Shown: one piece after another, positions 18,428-26,105 of the stretch
Layout of the letters: every line of letters begins with the position of its first letter
Numbering within the stretch: the stretch's first letter is position 1
NCBI RefSeq assembly: GCF_017876535.1
Contig: NZ_JAGIOF010000001.1
Location: 1,054,001 to 1,118,000 of the forward strand
Direction: 5' to 3'
DNA length: 64,000 nt
Source: Paeniglutamicibacter kerguelensis
Lineage (GTDB): Bacteria > Actinomycetota > Actinomycetes > Actinomycetales > Micrococcaceae
Notes under the pieces: model-generated
Databases searched by the model: none
Told to the model about the DNA's origin: nothing
What the model saw: only the letters and a program-made list of their open reading frames with translations
Position numbers and translations under genes: made by a program

Positions 18428-18820
18428 ATGGGCGTGTTCGATGATTCCCGGCCGATCTTCCTGCAAATCGCCGAGCTGATCGAAAACGACATCGTTTCGG
18501 GAATTATCGGCGAGGAGTCGCAGGTTCCCTCCACCAACGAATTCGCGGCCTACTACCGCATCAATCCAGCCACCGCCGCCAAGGGCGTCAATCTCTTGGT
18601 TGAAAGTGGAATCCTGTACAAGAAACGTGGAATTGGCATGTTTGTTTCAACCGGAGCAAGAGACCGATTGCTCGACCTCCGCCGCAAGGATTTTCAGGCA
18701 CAGTACATCCAGCCGCTGGCCCGGGAAGCACGGAAGCTCGGCATTGGCGGCGAGGAGCTGAGCCTCATGATCAAGCAATCACTGATCGCAGAAACAGCTG
18801 AAGGGAGCGGCATCCGATGA
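18428..18820 (+). CDS. GntR family regulator, YtrA subfamily
   Basis: A 130-residue repressor-type protein: a winged helix from about 10 to 75 (PIFLQIAELIENDIVSGIIG, then VPSTNEFAAYYRINPATAAK as the recognition part) and the short two-helix tail of the YtrA group. These regulators usually control the ABC transporter encoded with them in response to cell-wall stress or a ligand. GGAGG precedes the ATG at 18428. The last codons overlap the ATPase gene by four bases. Confidence 0.9.
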   Translation: MGVFDDSRPIFLQIAELIENDIVSGIIGEESQVPSTNEFAAYYRINPATAAKGVNLLVESGILYKKRGIGMFVSTGARDRLLDLRRKDFQAQYIQPLAREARKLGIGGEELSLMIKQSLIAETAEGSGIR

Positions 18821-19740
18821 ACGACCGACCGGTACCCGCCATCGAGGTTCGCAACCTCGTCAAGGCCTACAAGGAACTCAATGCGTTGGACGGCATTTCA
18901 CTCACGCTCCAGGAAGGCAGGATCCACGGATTGCTGGGGCGCAACGGTGCCGGCAAAACGACCCTGATGTCCATCCTGACCGGACAGGGGTACCCCACCA
19001 GCGGCGAAGCGCTGATCTACGGAAGCAGCCCGTTCGAACGCGATGAAACACTCTCTCGGATCTGCTTCATCCGCGAATCCCAGAAGTACCCGGACGACTT
19101 CACGCCGAAGCAGGCGTTCATGGCGGCCTCGCTCTTCTTCGGAAACTGGAACCAGGAACTTGCCGACCGCCTGGTGGAAGAGTTCTCCCTGCCGCTGAAG
19201 CGCCGGATCAAGAAACTCTCCCGCGGACAGCTTTCGGCAGTTGGCGTCATCATCGGCATGGCGTCCCGGGCCGAAATCACCTTCTTCGATGAGCCGTACC
19301 TCGGGCTCGACGCGGTGGCGAGGCAGATCTTCTACGACCGCCTGGTGGAGGATTTCTCGGAATATCCGCGCACGATCGTGTTGTCCTCCCACTTGATCGA
19401 CGAGATCGCGAACCTGCTTGAACACGTGGTGGTCATCGACAAGGGCAGGATCATGCTCGATGAGGATGCAGAAATGCTGCGGGGATCCGCGGTGGCCGTC
19501 ACCGGCAACTCGGAGAAGGTCAGCGCGTTCATCGACGGCTACGAGGTGCTGCACCGCGATTCGCTCGGTTCCCTGGCCTCGGTGACCATCAAGGCCAGGC
19601 TCACCGGCACCCAGCGGGAGATGGCAGCCGAACTGGGACTCGAACTCTCCCCGGTTCCGCTGCAGCAACTAGTGGTTCGCACCACGCTTGCGGAACAGTC
19701 CAAGGAAAACAACGAGGAAAGCCTGGAGGCCCTCAAATGA
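18817..19740 (+). CDS. ABC transporter ATP-binding protein (YtrB-like)
   Basis: A 307-residue ATPase with Walker A GRNGAGKT (41-48), the signature LSRGQ and Walker B ITFFDEPYLGLD. About 80 residues follow the nucleotide-binding domain, as in YtrB-like and other ABC-2 exporters. ATGA overlaps at both ends tie it to the regulator and the permease in a three-gene operon. The likely role is efflux or membrane protection; the substrate is unknown. Confidence 0.9.
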   Translation: MNDRPVPAIEVRNLVKAYKELNALDGISLTLQEGRIHGLLGRNGAGKTTLMSILTGQGYPTSGEALIYGSSPFERDETLSRICFIRESQKYPDDFTPKQAFMAASLFFGNWNQELADRLVEEFSLPLKRRIKKLSRGQLSAVGVIIGMASRAEITFFDEPYLGLDAVARQIFYDRLVEDFSEYPRTIVLSSHLIDEIANLLEHVVVIDKGRIMLDEDAEMLRGSAVAVTGNSEKVSAFIDGYEVLHRDSLGSLASVTIKARLTGTQREMAAELGLELSPVPLQQLVVRTTLAEQSKENNEESLEALK

Positions 19741-20432
19741 GCCGCATCGTCAACGTTGCGCGAATGCAACTGATCAACAAGTGGACCTTCCTGGGCATTC
19801 CGATGGTGATCCTGCTGGCAAGCACAGCCTTCACATTCGCCATTTGGGCCATTGTGCCCAAGGATGAAAGCACCGGGGTCCTGATCTCAGGATCGGGGCA
19901 AGCCGTCATGTGGTATTTCCTGGCGCTCGGGATCCAGTCGTTGACGTTGACGTTCCCGTTCTCCCAGGCCATGAGCGTTTCGCGGAAGAGCTTCTACCTG
20001 GGAACCCTGGGCCTGTTCGCGGTGATCGCGCTGGCCTACTCGGTGCTCTACTACGTCCTTGGGCTCATCGAAAAGGCAACCGGCGGGTGGGGCATGAACG
20101 GACAGCTCTTTGCGCTGGGATGGATAGCCGAGAACAACGCCGCGGTCCAGATCCTGTTCTACTTCGTTGCCATGGTGCTGCTGTTCATGATCGGATTCTG
20201 GTGCGCCACCGTGTACCTGCGCTGGAAAGCCACCGGCATGCTGATTGTGGGCATCGGATTCGCGGTGGTCCTGCTGGCCCTGCTGGCGATGGTGACATTC
20301 AACGATTGGTGGGTCCTCCTCGGTGGCTGGCTCGGCTCGTTGACCACCCTTGGGGTAGCCCTGATGCTGGGTGCCGTCTGCGTGCTGCTCGCCGGGGGAT
20401 CGTACGTGACCCTGCGGAAGGCAACCACCTAG
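19737..20432 (+). CDS. ABC transporter permease subunit
   Basis: A 231-residue hydrophobic protein with six predicted membrane helices, starting within the stop of the ATPase gene. Its size and place after a YtrA-type regulator and ATPase make it the membrane half of that transporter. No recognisable substrate motif is present. A terminator follows within 30 bases, closing the operon. Confidence 0.88.
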   Translation: MSRIVNVARMQLINKWTFLGIPMVILLASTAFTFAIWAIVPKDESTGVLISGSGQAVMWYFLALGIQSLTLTFPFSQAMSVSRKSFYLGTLGLFAVIALAYSVLYYVLGLIEKATGGWGMNGQLFALGWIAENNAAVQILFYFVAMVLLFMIGFWCATVYLRWKATGMLIVGIGFAVVLLALLAMVTFNDWWVLLGGWLGSLTTLGVALMLGAVCVLLAGGSYVTLRKATT

Positions 20433-20461
20433 GGTGTTCTCCCGACACTCTTGAAGCCGAT

Positions 20462-20501
20462 GGTTGGCTCCCCGTTGCGACATACGGGGAGCCAACCTTT
20501 T
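20462..20501 (+). terminator. Terminator of the YtrA-type operon
   Basis: GGTTGGCTCCCCGT (20462-20475) pairs perfectly with ACGGGGAGCCAACC (20484-20497) around an 8-base loop, followed by TTTT. Confidence 0.9.
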
Positions 20502-20593
20502 GTTGGGCGCGCAGGGGGCGTGAGGCCGGCGAGAACACTGTCATTCCCGCCACATACGATTGTCGCGGTTCCAAGAATGACGGTCATCGGCTG

Positions 20594-20599
20594 TATCGT
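20594..20599 (+). promoter_or_regulatory. Leaderless-type -10 box before the exonuclease gene
   Basis: TATCGT is followed by seven bases and the GTG at 20607. Confidence 0.5.
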
Positions 20600-20606
20600 T
20601 TCACAC

Positions 20607-21605
20607 GTGGCTTTGGACTTTACATCGATCGACTTTGAGACGGCTAACGGATTCCGCGGCTCTGCCTGCAGCGTGGGCCTGAGCAAGGTCCGCAACGGAA
20701 AAATCATCGAGGAAGTCTCCTGGCTGATGCGCCCGCCGGCCGGATTCGACCATTTCGATCCGCGCAACACGATGATCCACCACATCACCTCCGAGATGGT
20801 TGCCGATGCGCCGCGCTTCGGCGAACTGTTCATCCCCATGGCCAATTTCATTGGCAATGACACCCTCGTGGCACACAACGCGGCCTTCGACCTCGGCGTG
20901 ATCCGCTCCGCCTTGGAGGTCTCCGAACTCTCCGGCCCCGCCTACGACTACGCGTGCACCGTGAAGATGGCCCGGAAAACCTACGAGCTTTCCTCCTACT
21001 CGCTGCCCTTCGTCGCGGAGGAAGCGGGCTCGCCCATGGTGAACCACCACGATGCGCTCGCCGACGCACACGCCTGCGCCGCCATCATGGTAGACATCGC
21101 CCACCGCCAAGCGGCGGATTCCGTTGTCGCGGCCGCCGAGAAATTGAAAGTCAAGATGGGCTTCGCCCAGGCGTACGCCCCGGGGGATGAGCTTTCCAAG
21201 GCCACTCGAGATGCCCAGGGATGGGCGGCCCGGGGAAACTCCGTGCCGGTCCAGCCCGACTGGGCAGCCTGGCCGCAGGAAGGCAACGATCCCGAGCCGA
21301 ACCTCGAAGCCGATCCGGCGCACCCGCTGTACGGTGAAACCGTTGTTTTCACCGGCAACCTGAACATCAGCCGGCAGGTGGCCAAGGACCGAGCCGCCGA
21401 ACGTGGCGCCACCACCGCCAGCCGGGTCACCAAGGCCACCACCGTACTGGTGGTCGGCGACGGGTTTGTTCCCGAGGACCTTGCCAACGGGCGGCTCACC
21501 GGAAAGGCCAAGCGCGTGCTGCGCCTCCAGGAAGCCGGCCAGCGCGTGGCCATCCTGGCCGAAGGCGAATTCCTTCAACTCATCGACGGGTTCTCGGCCG
21601 CCTAA
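20607..21605 (+). CDS. DnaQ-like 3'-5' exonuclease with C-terminal BRCT domain
   Basis: A 332-residue protein. The exonuclease domain (about 1-165) has the DEDD residues: Asp9 and Glu11 in SIDFETA, the aspartate in HNAAFDLGVI, and the HHDALADAHA block. A BRCT-like domain follows near 245-330 (VFTGNLNISRQVAKDRA, then VLVVGDGFVPEDL). Such proteins act in DNA repair or proofreading. The GTG at 20607 is chosen because it follows a TANNNT box by seven bases and because a longer frame would run through the terminator at 20462-20501. The stop overlaps the convergent gene. Confidence 0.88.
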   Translation: MALDFTSIDFETANGFRGSACSVGLSKVRNGKIIEEVSWLMRPPAGFDHFDPRNTMIHHITSEMVADAPRFGELFIPMANFIGNDTLVAHNAAFDLGVIRSALEVSELSGPAYDYACTVKMARKTYELSSYSLPFVAEEAGSPMVNHHDALADAHACAAIMVDIAHRQAADSVVAAAEKLKVKMGFAQAYAPGDELSKATRDAQGWAARGNSVPVQPDWAAWPQEGNDPEPNLEADPAHPLYGETVVFTGNLNISRQVAKDRAAERGATTASRVTKATTVLVVGDGFVPEDLANGRLTGKAKRVLRLQEAGQRVAILAEGEFLQLIDGFSAA

Positions 21606-23746
21606 CGCCGCTTTGCGCGCATGTCGCGAAGTGCGCTGAATCCCTCACGGGCAAGCTGGCTCATCGTGGCTTCGGGCAGGAAGGCGCGGGTCAACCCGCC
21701 GGCAATGCGCGGAAGATCGCTCTCATCCCGGTAAACCAAATACATGGGCTCGACCCGGGGATTGAACTTGGCCTTGAAAGCGTGCAAGGAACCAAAACCG
21801 TAGAGCGGTTCCAGGGCCTTGGAGAGTGACGCGAGCACCTTGTCCACCGGCTCCTGTGCAGCCGTGTGCTGGGTGCGGGCCAATGGTGCCCCCGACAGCG
21901 AGGCGAATCCCGCTCCGGAGGCCGAAAAGTGCTTGAGGGATGAACCGATGAGGAACTCCATGATCGATACGAAGCCAAAGTCGCGACGACGCATGAGGTC
22001 CAGCGTCCAGCCGGAAACCTCTCCGCCGGGGGCATAGACCGGCAGCCAGCTCAGGAATCCCTGAACCTCACCCTGCGCATTTTCCGCCAGGGCAAGTTTC
22101 ACCATGGGATCGGCCGCCTCCTCGAGGGTGCCAAGGGTGAACCGGATCTGGGGCAACGATTTGTCGCCGACCCATGCCTTGGAAATCTCTTCGAGCTGGG
22201 ATCTGACGCTTGCCGGTTCATCTGCCAGCCGGGTGACCCTGAACGAAACATCCTCACGTGCGGCCCTGTTGAGTGCCGTGCGGATGTCCGACCATTTCTT
22301 TCCGGCAAACTCCAGCCCGGGCAAATCGATCAGGGTGTCCTCGGCGATTTGCATGGCACGCCAGCAGTCGGGCGGCGTGGCAAGCGGTGCGCTGACGGAA
22401 AAGAAGAACGGGCACAGGCCGGCCTTTTCTGCGGCCGAAGAGAAGTGCGTCATTGCACCATCGCGGTCCTCGGGCGGGCCGATGGGCTCGGCCAAGCCGA
22501 TGGCGCAACCCATGTGTACCTGGTACGTCACCACTGAACCACCGGGGGATCGGTAATGCTGGTTCCCGCGCCAGGTACTCATCCACGAGATGGTCCCGCC
22601 GCCGTACCTCCGTAGCTGGGCGAGCACCGCTGCAGGATCCATGCCCCGGTGCCCCACGGCATTTGGCAGGCGCCGGTGCCTGCGTACGCCGAAGGCGCGC
22701 CAACACACCACAAGGTAGACAAGCATGAGGGCCCACAACGCCGCGTGCGCCGCGGCAAACGACGCAATCCCCGACCCCTGCTTGAGCTCCGGCCCGAGGG
22801 TCACGATGAGCGTCAAACCGAGGATTCCACGCAGCACGTTCAGCACTGCCAGCACGATGGCCGCGACCCAGGCGACGCGTCGACCGGAACGCAACCCGCG
22901 AGACAGGACTATGGCAAGCAGCGCGTCGACAATCACGGCGATGCGCCCGCCACCGGCCTGGGTGGGGCCAAAGGGGCCGTTGGTGGGAACAATGATTGTC
23001 AGGATTTGGATGGTGACCAGTGACAGAAGGCCTACCCAGGCGATGAACCGCTGTTCGCGCAAGTTGGGCTTTGAAATGGTTCGGAACTTCAGCAGGAGCA
23101 CCAAGCCGATCGCAGCGGCATGTTCCAGGTCGCTGATTTCCCCGACGAGTGTCACGCTCACCACGGCGAAGCTGATCAGGAGAAACTGCCAACGCAGCTT
23201 CCACGGCTGCCTCAGGTAGCAAACCGCCAGGGTGAGGCATGCGAAGATGCCGCCGTTCGGACCTGTGTCCAGGTCGCGGGACAACTCATCGATCCAGCTC
23301 GATCCCAGGTTCCTAAAGAGCAGCAATATGACTGCGACGACCGCAAGGGAGGCGAACTGGCCGAGGAAAAATGTCAGGACCGCGGACTTTGTTCCGCGGA
23401 ACACCTCCAGCCATCCCACGCTGAGCGGGATCAGGATCAGCACAAGAAGGTAGGAGCCCGGTTCGCCGAGCACAAAGGTTCCCGTGATTGCCGTAAGCCA
23501 GTCCCCGCTGCTGAAGGCCGGCAATCCGTAGGCCAGGTCCTCGAACCACCTGTTGTTGCCAACTGTCCTGAAAAGCGACCTGGTGATCAGGCCGCTGAGC
23601 AAAATGGCGCCCATGAGCGCCACGGTGAAGGGAGCTTTGGAGACCGCACCGTATACAGTGGCCCGCGCATTGTCGACGAACTCGGGCAGGCTACTGCCCT
23701 TGGAAACTTCGGCGGGCGGCTTGCCTGGTGAGCCATTCGCGGTCAT
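21602..23746 (-). CDS. Rhomboid-like membrane domain fused to an MprF/DUF2156-type domain
   Basis: A 714-residue membrane protein. The N-terminal part resembles a rhomboid: GDWLTAITGTFVL (81-93), then a helix ending SVGWLEVFRG, GPNGGIFACLT (162-172) where active rhomboids have GxSG, and LEHAAAIGLVLLL with His209. Asparagine replaces the catalytic serine, so a pseudoprotease is likely. More helices follow to about 345. The C-terminal half (about 370-700) is the DUF2156 domain of MprF, which transfers an amino acid from tRNA to lipids in that family. A lipid-modifying role is inferred. The ends of this gene and the exonuclease gene overlap by three bases. Confidence 0.8.
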   Translation of the reverse strand: MTANGSPGKPPAEVSKGSSLPEFVDNARATVYGAVSKAPFTVALMGAILLSGLITRSLFRTVGNNRWFEDLAYGLPAFSSGDWLTAITGTFVLGEPGSYLLVLILIPLSVGWLEVFRGTKSAVLTFFLGQFASLAVVAVILLLFRNLGSSWIDELSRDLDTGPNGGIFACLTLAVCYLRQPWKLRWQFLLISFAVVSVTLVGEISDLEHAAAIGLVLLLKFRTISKPNLREQRFIAWVGLLSLVTIQILTIIVPTNGPFGPTQAGGGRIAVIVDALLAIVLSRGLRSGRRVAWVAAIVLAVLNVLRGILGLTLIVTLGPELKQGSGIASFAAAHAALWALMLVYLVVCWRAFGVRRHRRLPNAVGHRGMDPAAVLAQLRRYGGGTISWMSTWRGNQHYRSPGGSVVTYQVHMGCAIGLAEPIGPPEDRDGAMTHFSSAAEKAGLCPFFFSVSAPLATPPDCWRAMQIAEDTLIDLPGLEFAGKKWSDIRTALNRAAREDVSFRVTRLADEPASVRSQLEEISKAWVGDKSLPQIRFTLGTLEEAADPMVKLALAENAQGEVQGFLSWLPVYAPGGEVSGWTLDLMRRRDFGFVSIMEFLIGSSLKHFSASGAGFASLSGAPLARTQHTAAQEPVDKVLASLSKALEPLYGFGSLHAFKAKFNPRVEPMYLVYRDESDLPRIAGGLTRAFLPEATMSQLAREGFSALRDMRAKRR

Positions 23747-23930
23747 GTGTTGCCCCTTTGCCCCATGCTTCGCTGAGATGCCGTCCGACAGGTGGTTCTA
23801 CCTTGATTCCGCACGTGTTGTTGCGTTTCCACGCCACAACGCATTATCACCCGGAAGGGGCCGGGCACTGCATGCCCAGAGGTGAACCCCTGCAATTTGC
23901 GGTCGCTTCAAGATGCCCCGCGAAGTCCAA

Positions 23931-23971
23931 GGTGCCGGACCGTGGAGCAAGGCGCTCCACGGTCCGGCACC
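23931..23971 (-). terminator. Strong hairpin after the ADP-ribosylglycohydrolase-like gene
   Basis: GGTGCCGGACCGTGGAGC and its complement form an 18-bp perfect stem on a 5-base loop, nine bases after the stop at 23980. There is no good T run on either side, so it may act as a terminator or mRNA stabiliser. The rest of the 233-base gap (23747-23979) shows no gene. Confidence 0.65.
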
Positions 23972-23979
23972 GGTTGCTG

Positions 23980-24861
23980 CTAGCTTCCCACCGTCAGCTT
24001 GATCCACCGCTCGTGCATTTGATCCAGGATGGGATCGAGGACCGACGCGGGGCGGTGTGCCACGGCATCCGTTCCCAGCACCGCTGCAAGCAAGGCGCCT
24101 GCGTAGGAAGCCGTTTCGACATCCGGTTCTTCCCCAAGCAATTCATAGAGTGCGTCGTACGCGGCCTGCGGGTCGGTGTTTTCCAGCGATTCGGTGACAA
24201 AGGCCACCGCTGTGCGCAGCGCCTCGGCCGCCGTACCCTCGAGACCAGCAACCAGCTCGGCCCAGCGGGGCGCGGATGCCGAGCCGTTTTCCAAGGCTGC
24301 GCGCACGACAAGCGCAGCCTGCCCGGCCGCGGCGTGTGCCAGCGGGGAACCGTGGGTCAGGGCAGCGGCGTCCGTTGCAAGCTTGTGCGTCGTTGCCTCA
24401 TCCACGCGCGGCAGCAACGCCATGAATGCCGCACGGCTCAAGACACCCGAGGTGTCGGCATTCGGGAAGGCCGGGCGGCCAACCGAAGCCATGTCGGGGT
24501 TCACCAAGGCAATCAGGTGCTGGGGGTCCCCGGGGGCAAAGTCCTCGGCACCCTCGAACGCCTCGTCGATCCAGCGTGGCTGCGGTTCCGGTGCCCCCTC
24601 CGGGAAGGACTTGATCACGAGTTTGTACCAACGCAGCCCGGCCAGCCACATGCAGGCGGCCTCGTCCGAGGCAACGCCGTCGTTTGCCCATTCCAGGGCC
24701 TCGAGCAATCCATCAAGCAGGAACAGGGACAGCGTTTCGCTTTCGCCGGGTTCGTGGCCGTCACGGGCATGGGTGGCACCGTCGACGGCGGCAAGCAGCA
24801 CGCCGAAAACTCGGTCGGAAAAATCAGCGGGAATCGCATACGGATCGATTGAATCAGTCAC
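23980..24861 (-). CDS. ADP-ribosylglycohydrolase-like protein, probably degenerate active site
   Basis: A 293-residue all-helical protein. The block SGVLSRAAFMALLPRV followed by ATDAAALTHGSPLAHAAAG matches the ADP-ribosylglycohydrolase pattern (arginine after the GS motif, then LTH and SPLAHAA). The magnesium-binding acidic motif that should be like TDDT is replaced by SETL (41-44), and the N-terminal G-D-A-G motif is not seen. Hydrolysis of ADP-ribose bonds is therefore doubtful. It is divergent from sbcD, with 77 bases between the starts. Confidence 0.65.
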   Translation of the reverse strand: MTDSIDPYAIPADFSDRVFGVLLAAVDGATHARDGHEPGESETLSLFLLDGLLEALEWANDGVASDEAACMWLAGLRWYKLVIKSFPEGAPEPQPRWIDEAFEGAEDFAPGDPQHLIALVNPDMASVGRPAFPNADTSGVLSRAAFMALLPRVDEATTHKLATDAAALTHGSPLAHAAAGQAALVVRAALENGSASAPRWAELVAGLEGTAAEALRTAVAFVTESLENTDPQAAYDALYELLGEEPDVETASYAGALLAAVLGTDAVAHRPASVLDPILDQMHERWIKLTVGS

Positions 24862-24925
24862 CCCACCAGTCTATGGGTTTTCCCCGAGGCGCCGAGTCGG
24901 TTAACAAAGCGTCCGGTGCCGTCGC

Positions 24926-24931
24926 TAGGCT
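24926..24931 (+). promoter_or_regulatory. Leaderless-type -10 box before sbcD
   Basis: TAGGCT is followed by seven bases and the ATG at 24939; TTAACA at 24901-24906 is a distant possible -35. Confidence 0.55.
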
Positions 24932-24938
24932 TGGAACC

Positions 24939-26105
24939 ATGCGTATCTTGCACACCTCCGATTGGCATCTGGGCCGCTCCTTCCACGGGGCTTCCCTGCT
25001 GGCGGCACAGGAAGAATTCATCGACCGGCTGCTGGAGACCATTCGGGAGGAAAATATCGATGTGGTTCTGGTCGCCGGAGACGTCTACGATCGGGCCCTG
25101 CCATCGGTTGACGCGGTGTCGCTCTTTGACAGGTCTCTGGTTCGGCTGCGCCAAACCGGCGTCGAAATTGTCATTACCAGCGGAAACCACGACTCGGCCC
25201 TGCGCCTGGGATTTGGCTCGGCACTGCTGGAACATGCCGGATTGCATCTGCGCACGCGACTCGAGGACATTGACAGGCCCGTGGTCATGGACGGCGAAGG
25301 CTTCGCGCTCGCCGTTTACGGCTTGCCCTACCTGGAGCCGCGCATGGTCGCCGAACGCCTGGGCGTCGAGGAACCCGGCCATTCGCCGGTCATCAACGCG
25401 GCACTGAACCTGGTGCGCGAGGACCTGCAGGCCCGCCAAGCGGGCTCGGAGCAACCAATCCACAGCATTGTCATGGCACACGTCTTCGCCGCCGGGGGAG
25501 CGGGCTCGGAATCCGAACGTGAATTGAGCATCGGCGGGCTGGACATCGTGCCCACCGCGCACTTCGCCGACTTCACCTATGCCGCGCTCGGACACCTGCA
25601 CGGGCGCCAAAAACTTGACCCGAGCATCCGCTACTCGGGTTCCCCCATCCCGTACTCCTTCTCGGAGGCGGGCCACAGCAAGGGCGCCTGGGTCCTTGAA
25701 ATGACGGCCGAGGGACTGGGCGACGTCAAGAAGGTCGACTGGCCCGCCCGGAAGCAACTACGCATCCTGCGCGGGAAGATCGACGAGCTGCTCACCGACG
25801 AGCAGTACGCCTCGGCCAGGGACGCCTGGTGCCAGGTCACGCTCACCGACAAGCACCGCCCGGCCGGTGCCATGGAACGGCTGCGCACCAGGTTCCCTGA
25901 CACCCTGGTGCTGAACTTCGAGCCCGATGAAAAGCCCGACGACACGGCGCACAGCTATGCCGACAGGCTCGCGGAGGCCAAGTCGCCGATGGAGGTCTGC
26001 TCGGGATTCGTCGAGCACGTACGCAAACGCCCACTCAACCAGGCCGAAGACGACCTACTCGTCTCCGTCCTTGCCCAGGTACGCAGCGAAAAGGTTGAAA
26101 AATGA
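24939..26105 (+). CDS. sbcD: Exonuclease SbcCD nuclease subunit
   Basis: A 388-residue Mre11-type nuclease. The metallophosphatase motifs are present in order: HTSDWHLG, VLVAGDVYDRA, ITSGNHDSALRL, and the late MAHVF and LGHLHG histidine motifs. With SbcC it opens hairpins and processes blocked double-strand ends. The ATG at 24939 is set by the TAGGCT box; longer in-frame starts lie within the divergent gene. It overlaps sbcC by four bases. Confidence 0.95.
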   Translation: MRILHTSDWHLGRSFHGASLLAAQEEFIDRLLETIREENIDVVLVAGDVYDRALPSVDAVSLFDRSLVRLRQTGVEIVITSGNHDSALRLGFGSALLEHAGLHLRTRLEDIDRPVVMDGEGFALAVYGLPYLEPRMVAERLGVEEPGHSPVINAALNLVREDLQARQAGSEQPIHSIVMAHVFAAGGAGSESERELSIGGLDIVPTAHFADFTYAALGHLHGRQKLDPSIRYSGSPIPYSFSEAGHSKGAWVLEMTAEGLGDVKKVDWPARKQLRILRGKIDELLTDEQYASARDAWCQVTLTDKHRPAGAMERLRTRFPDTLVLNFEPDEKPDDTAHSYADRLAEAKSPMEVCSGFVEHVRKRPLNQAEDDLLVSVLAQVRSEKVEK

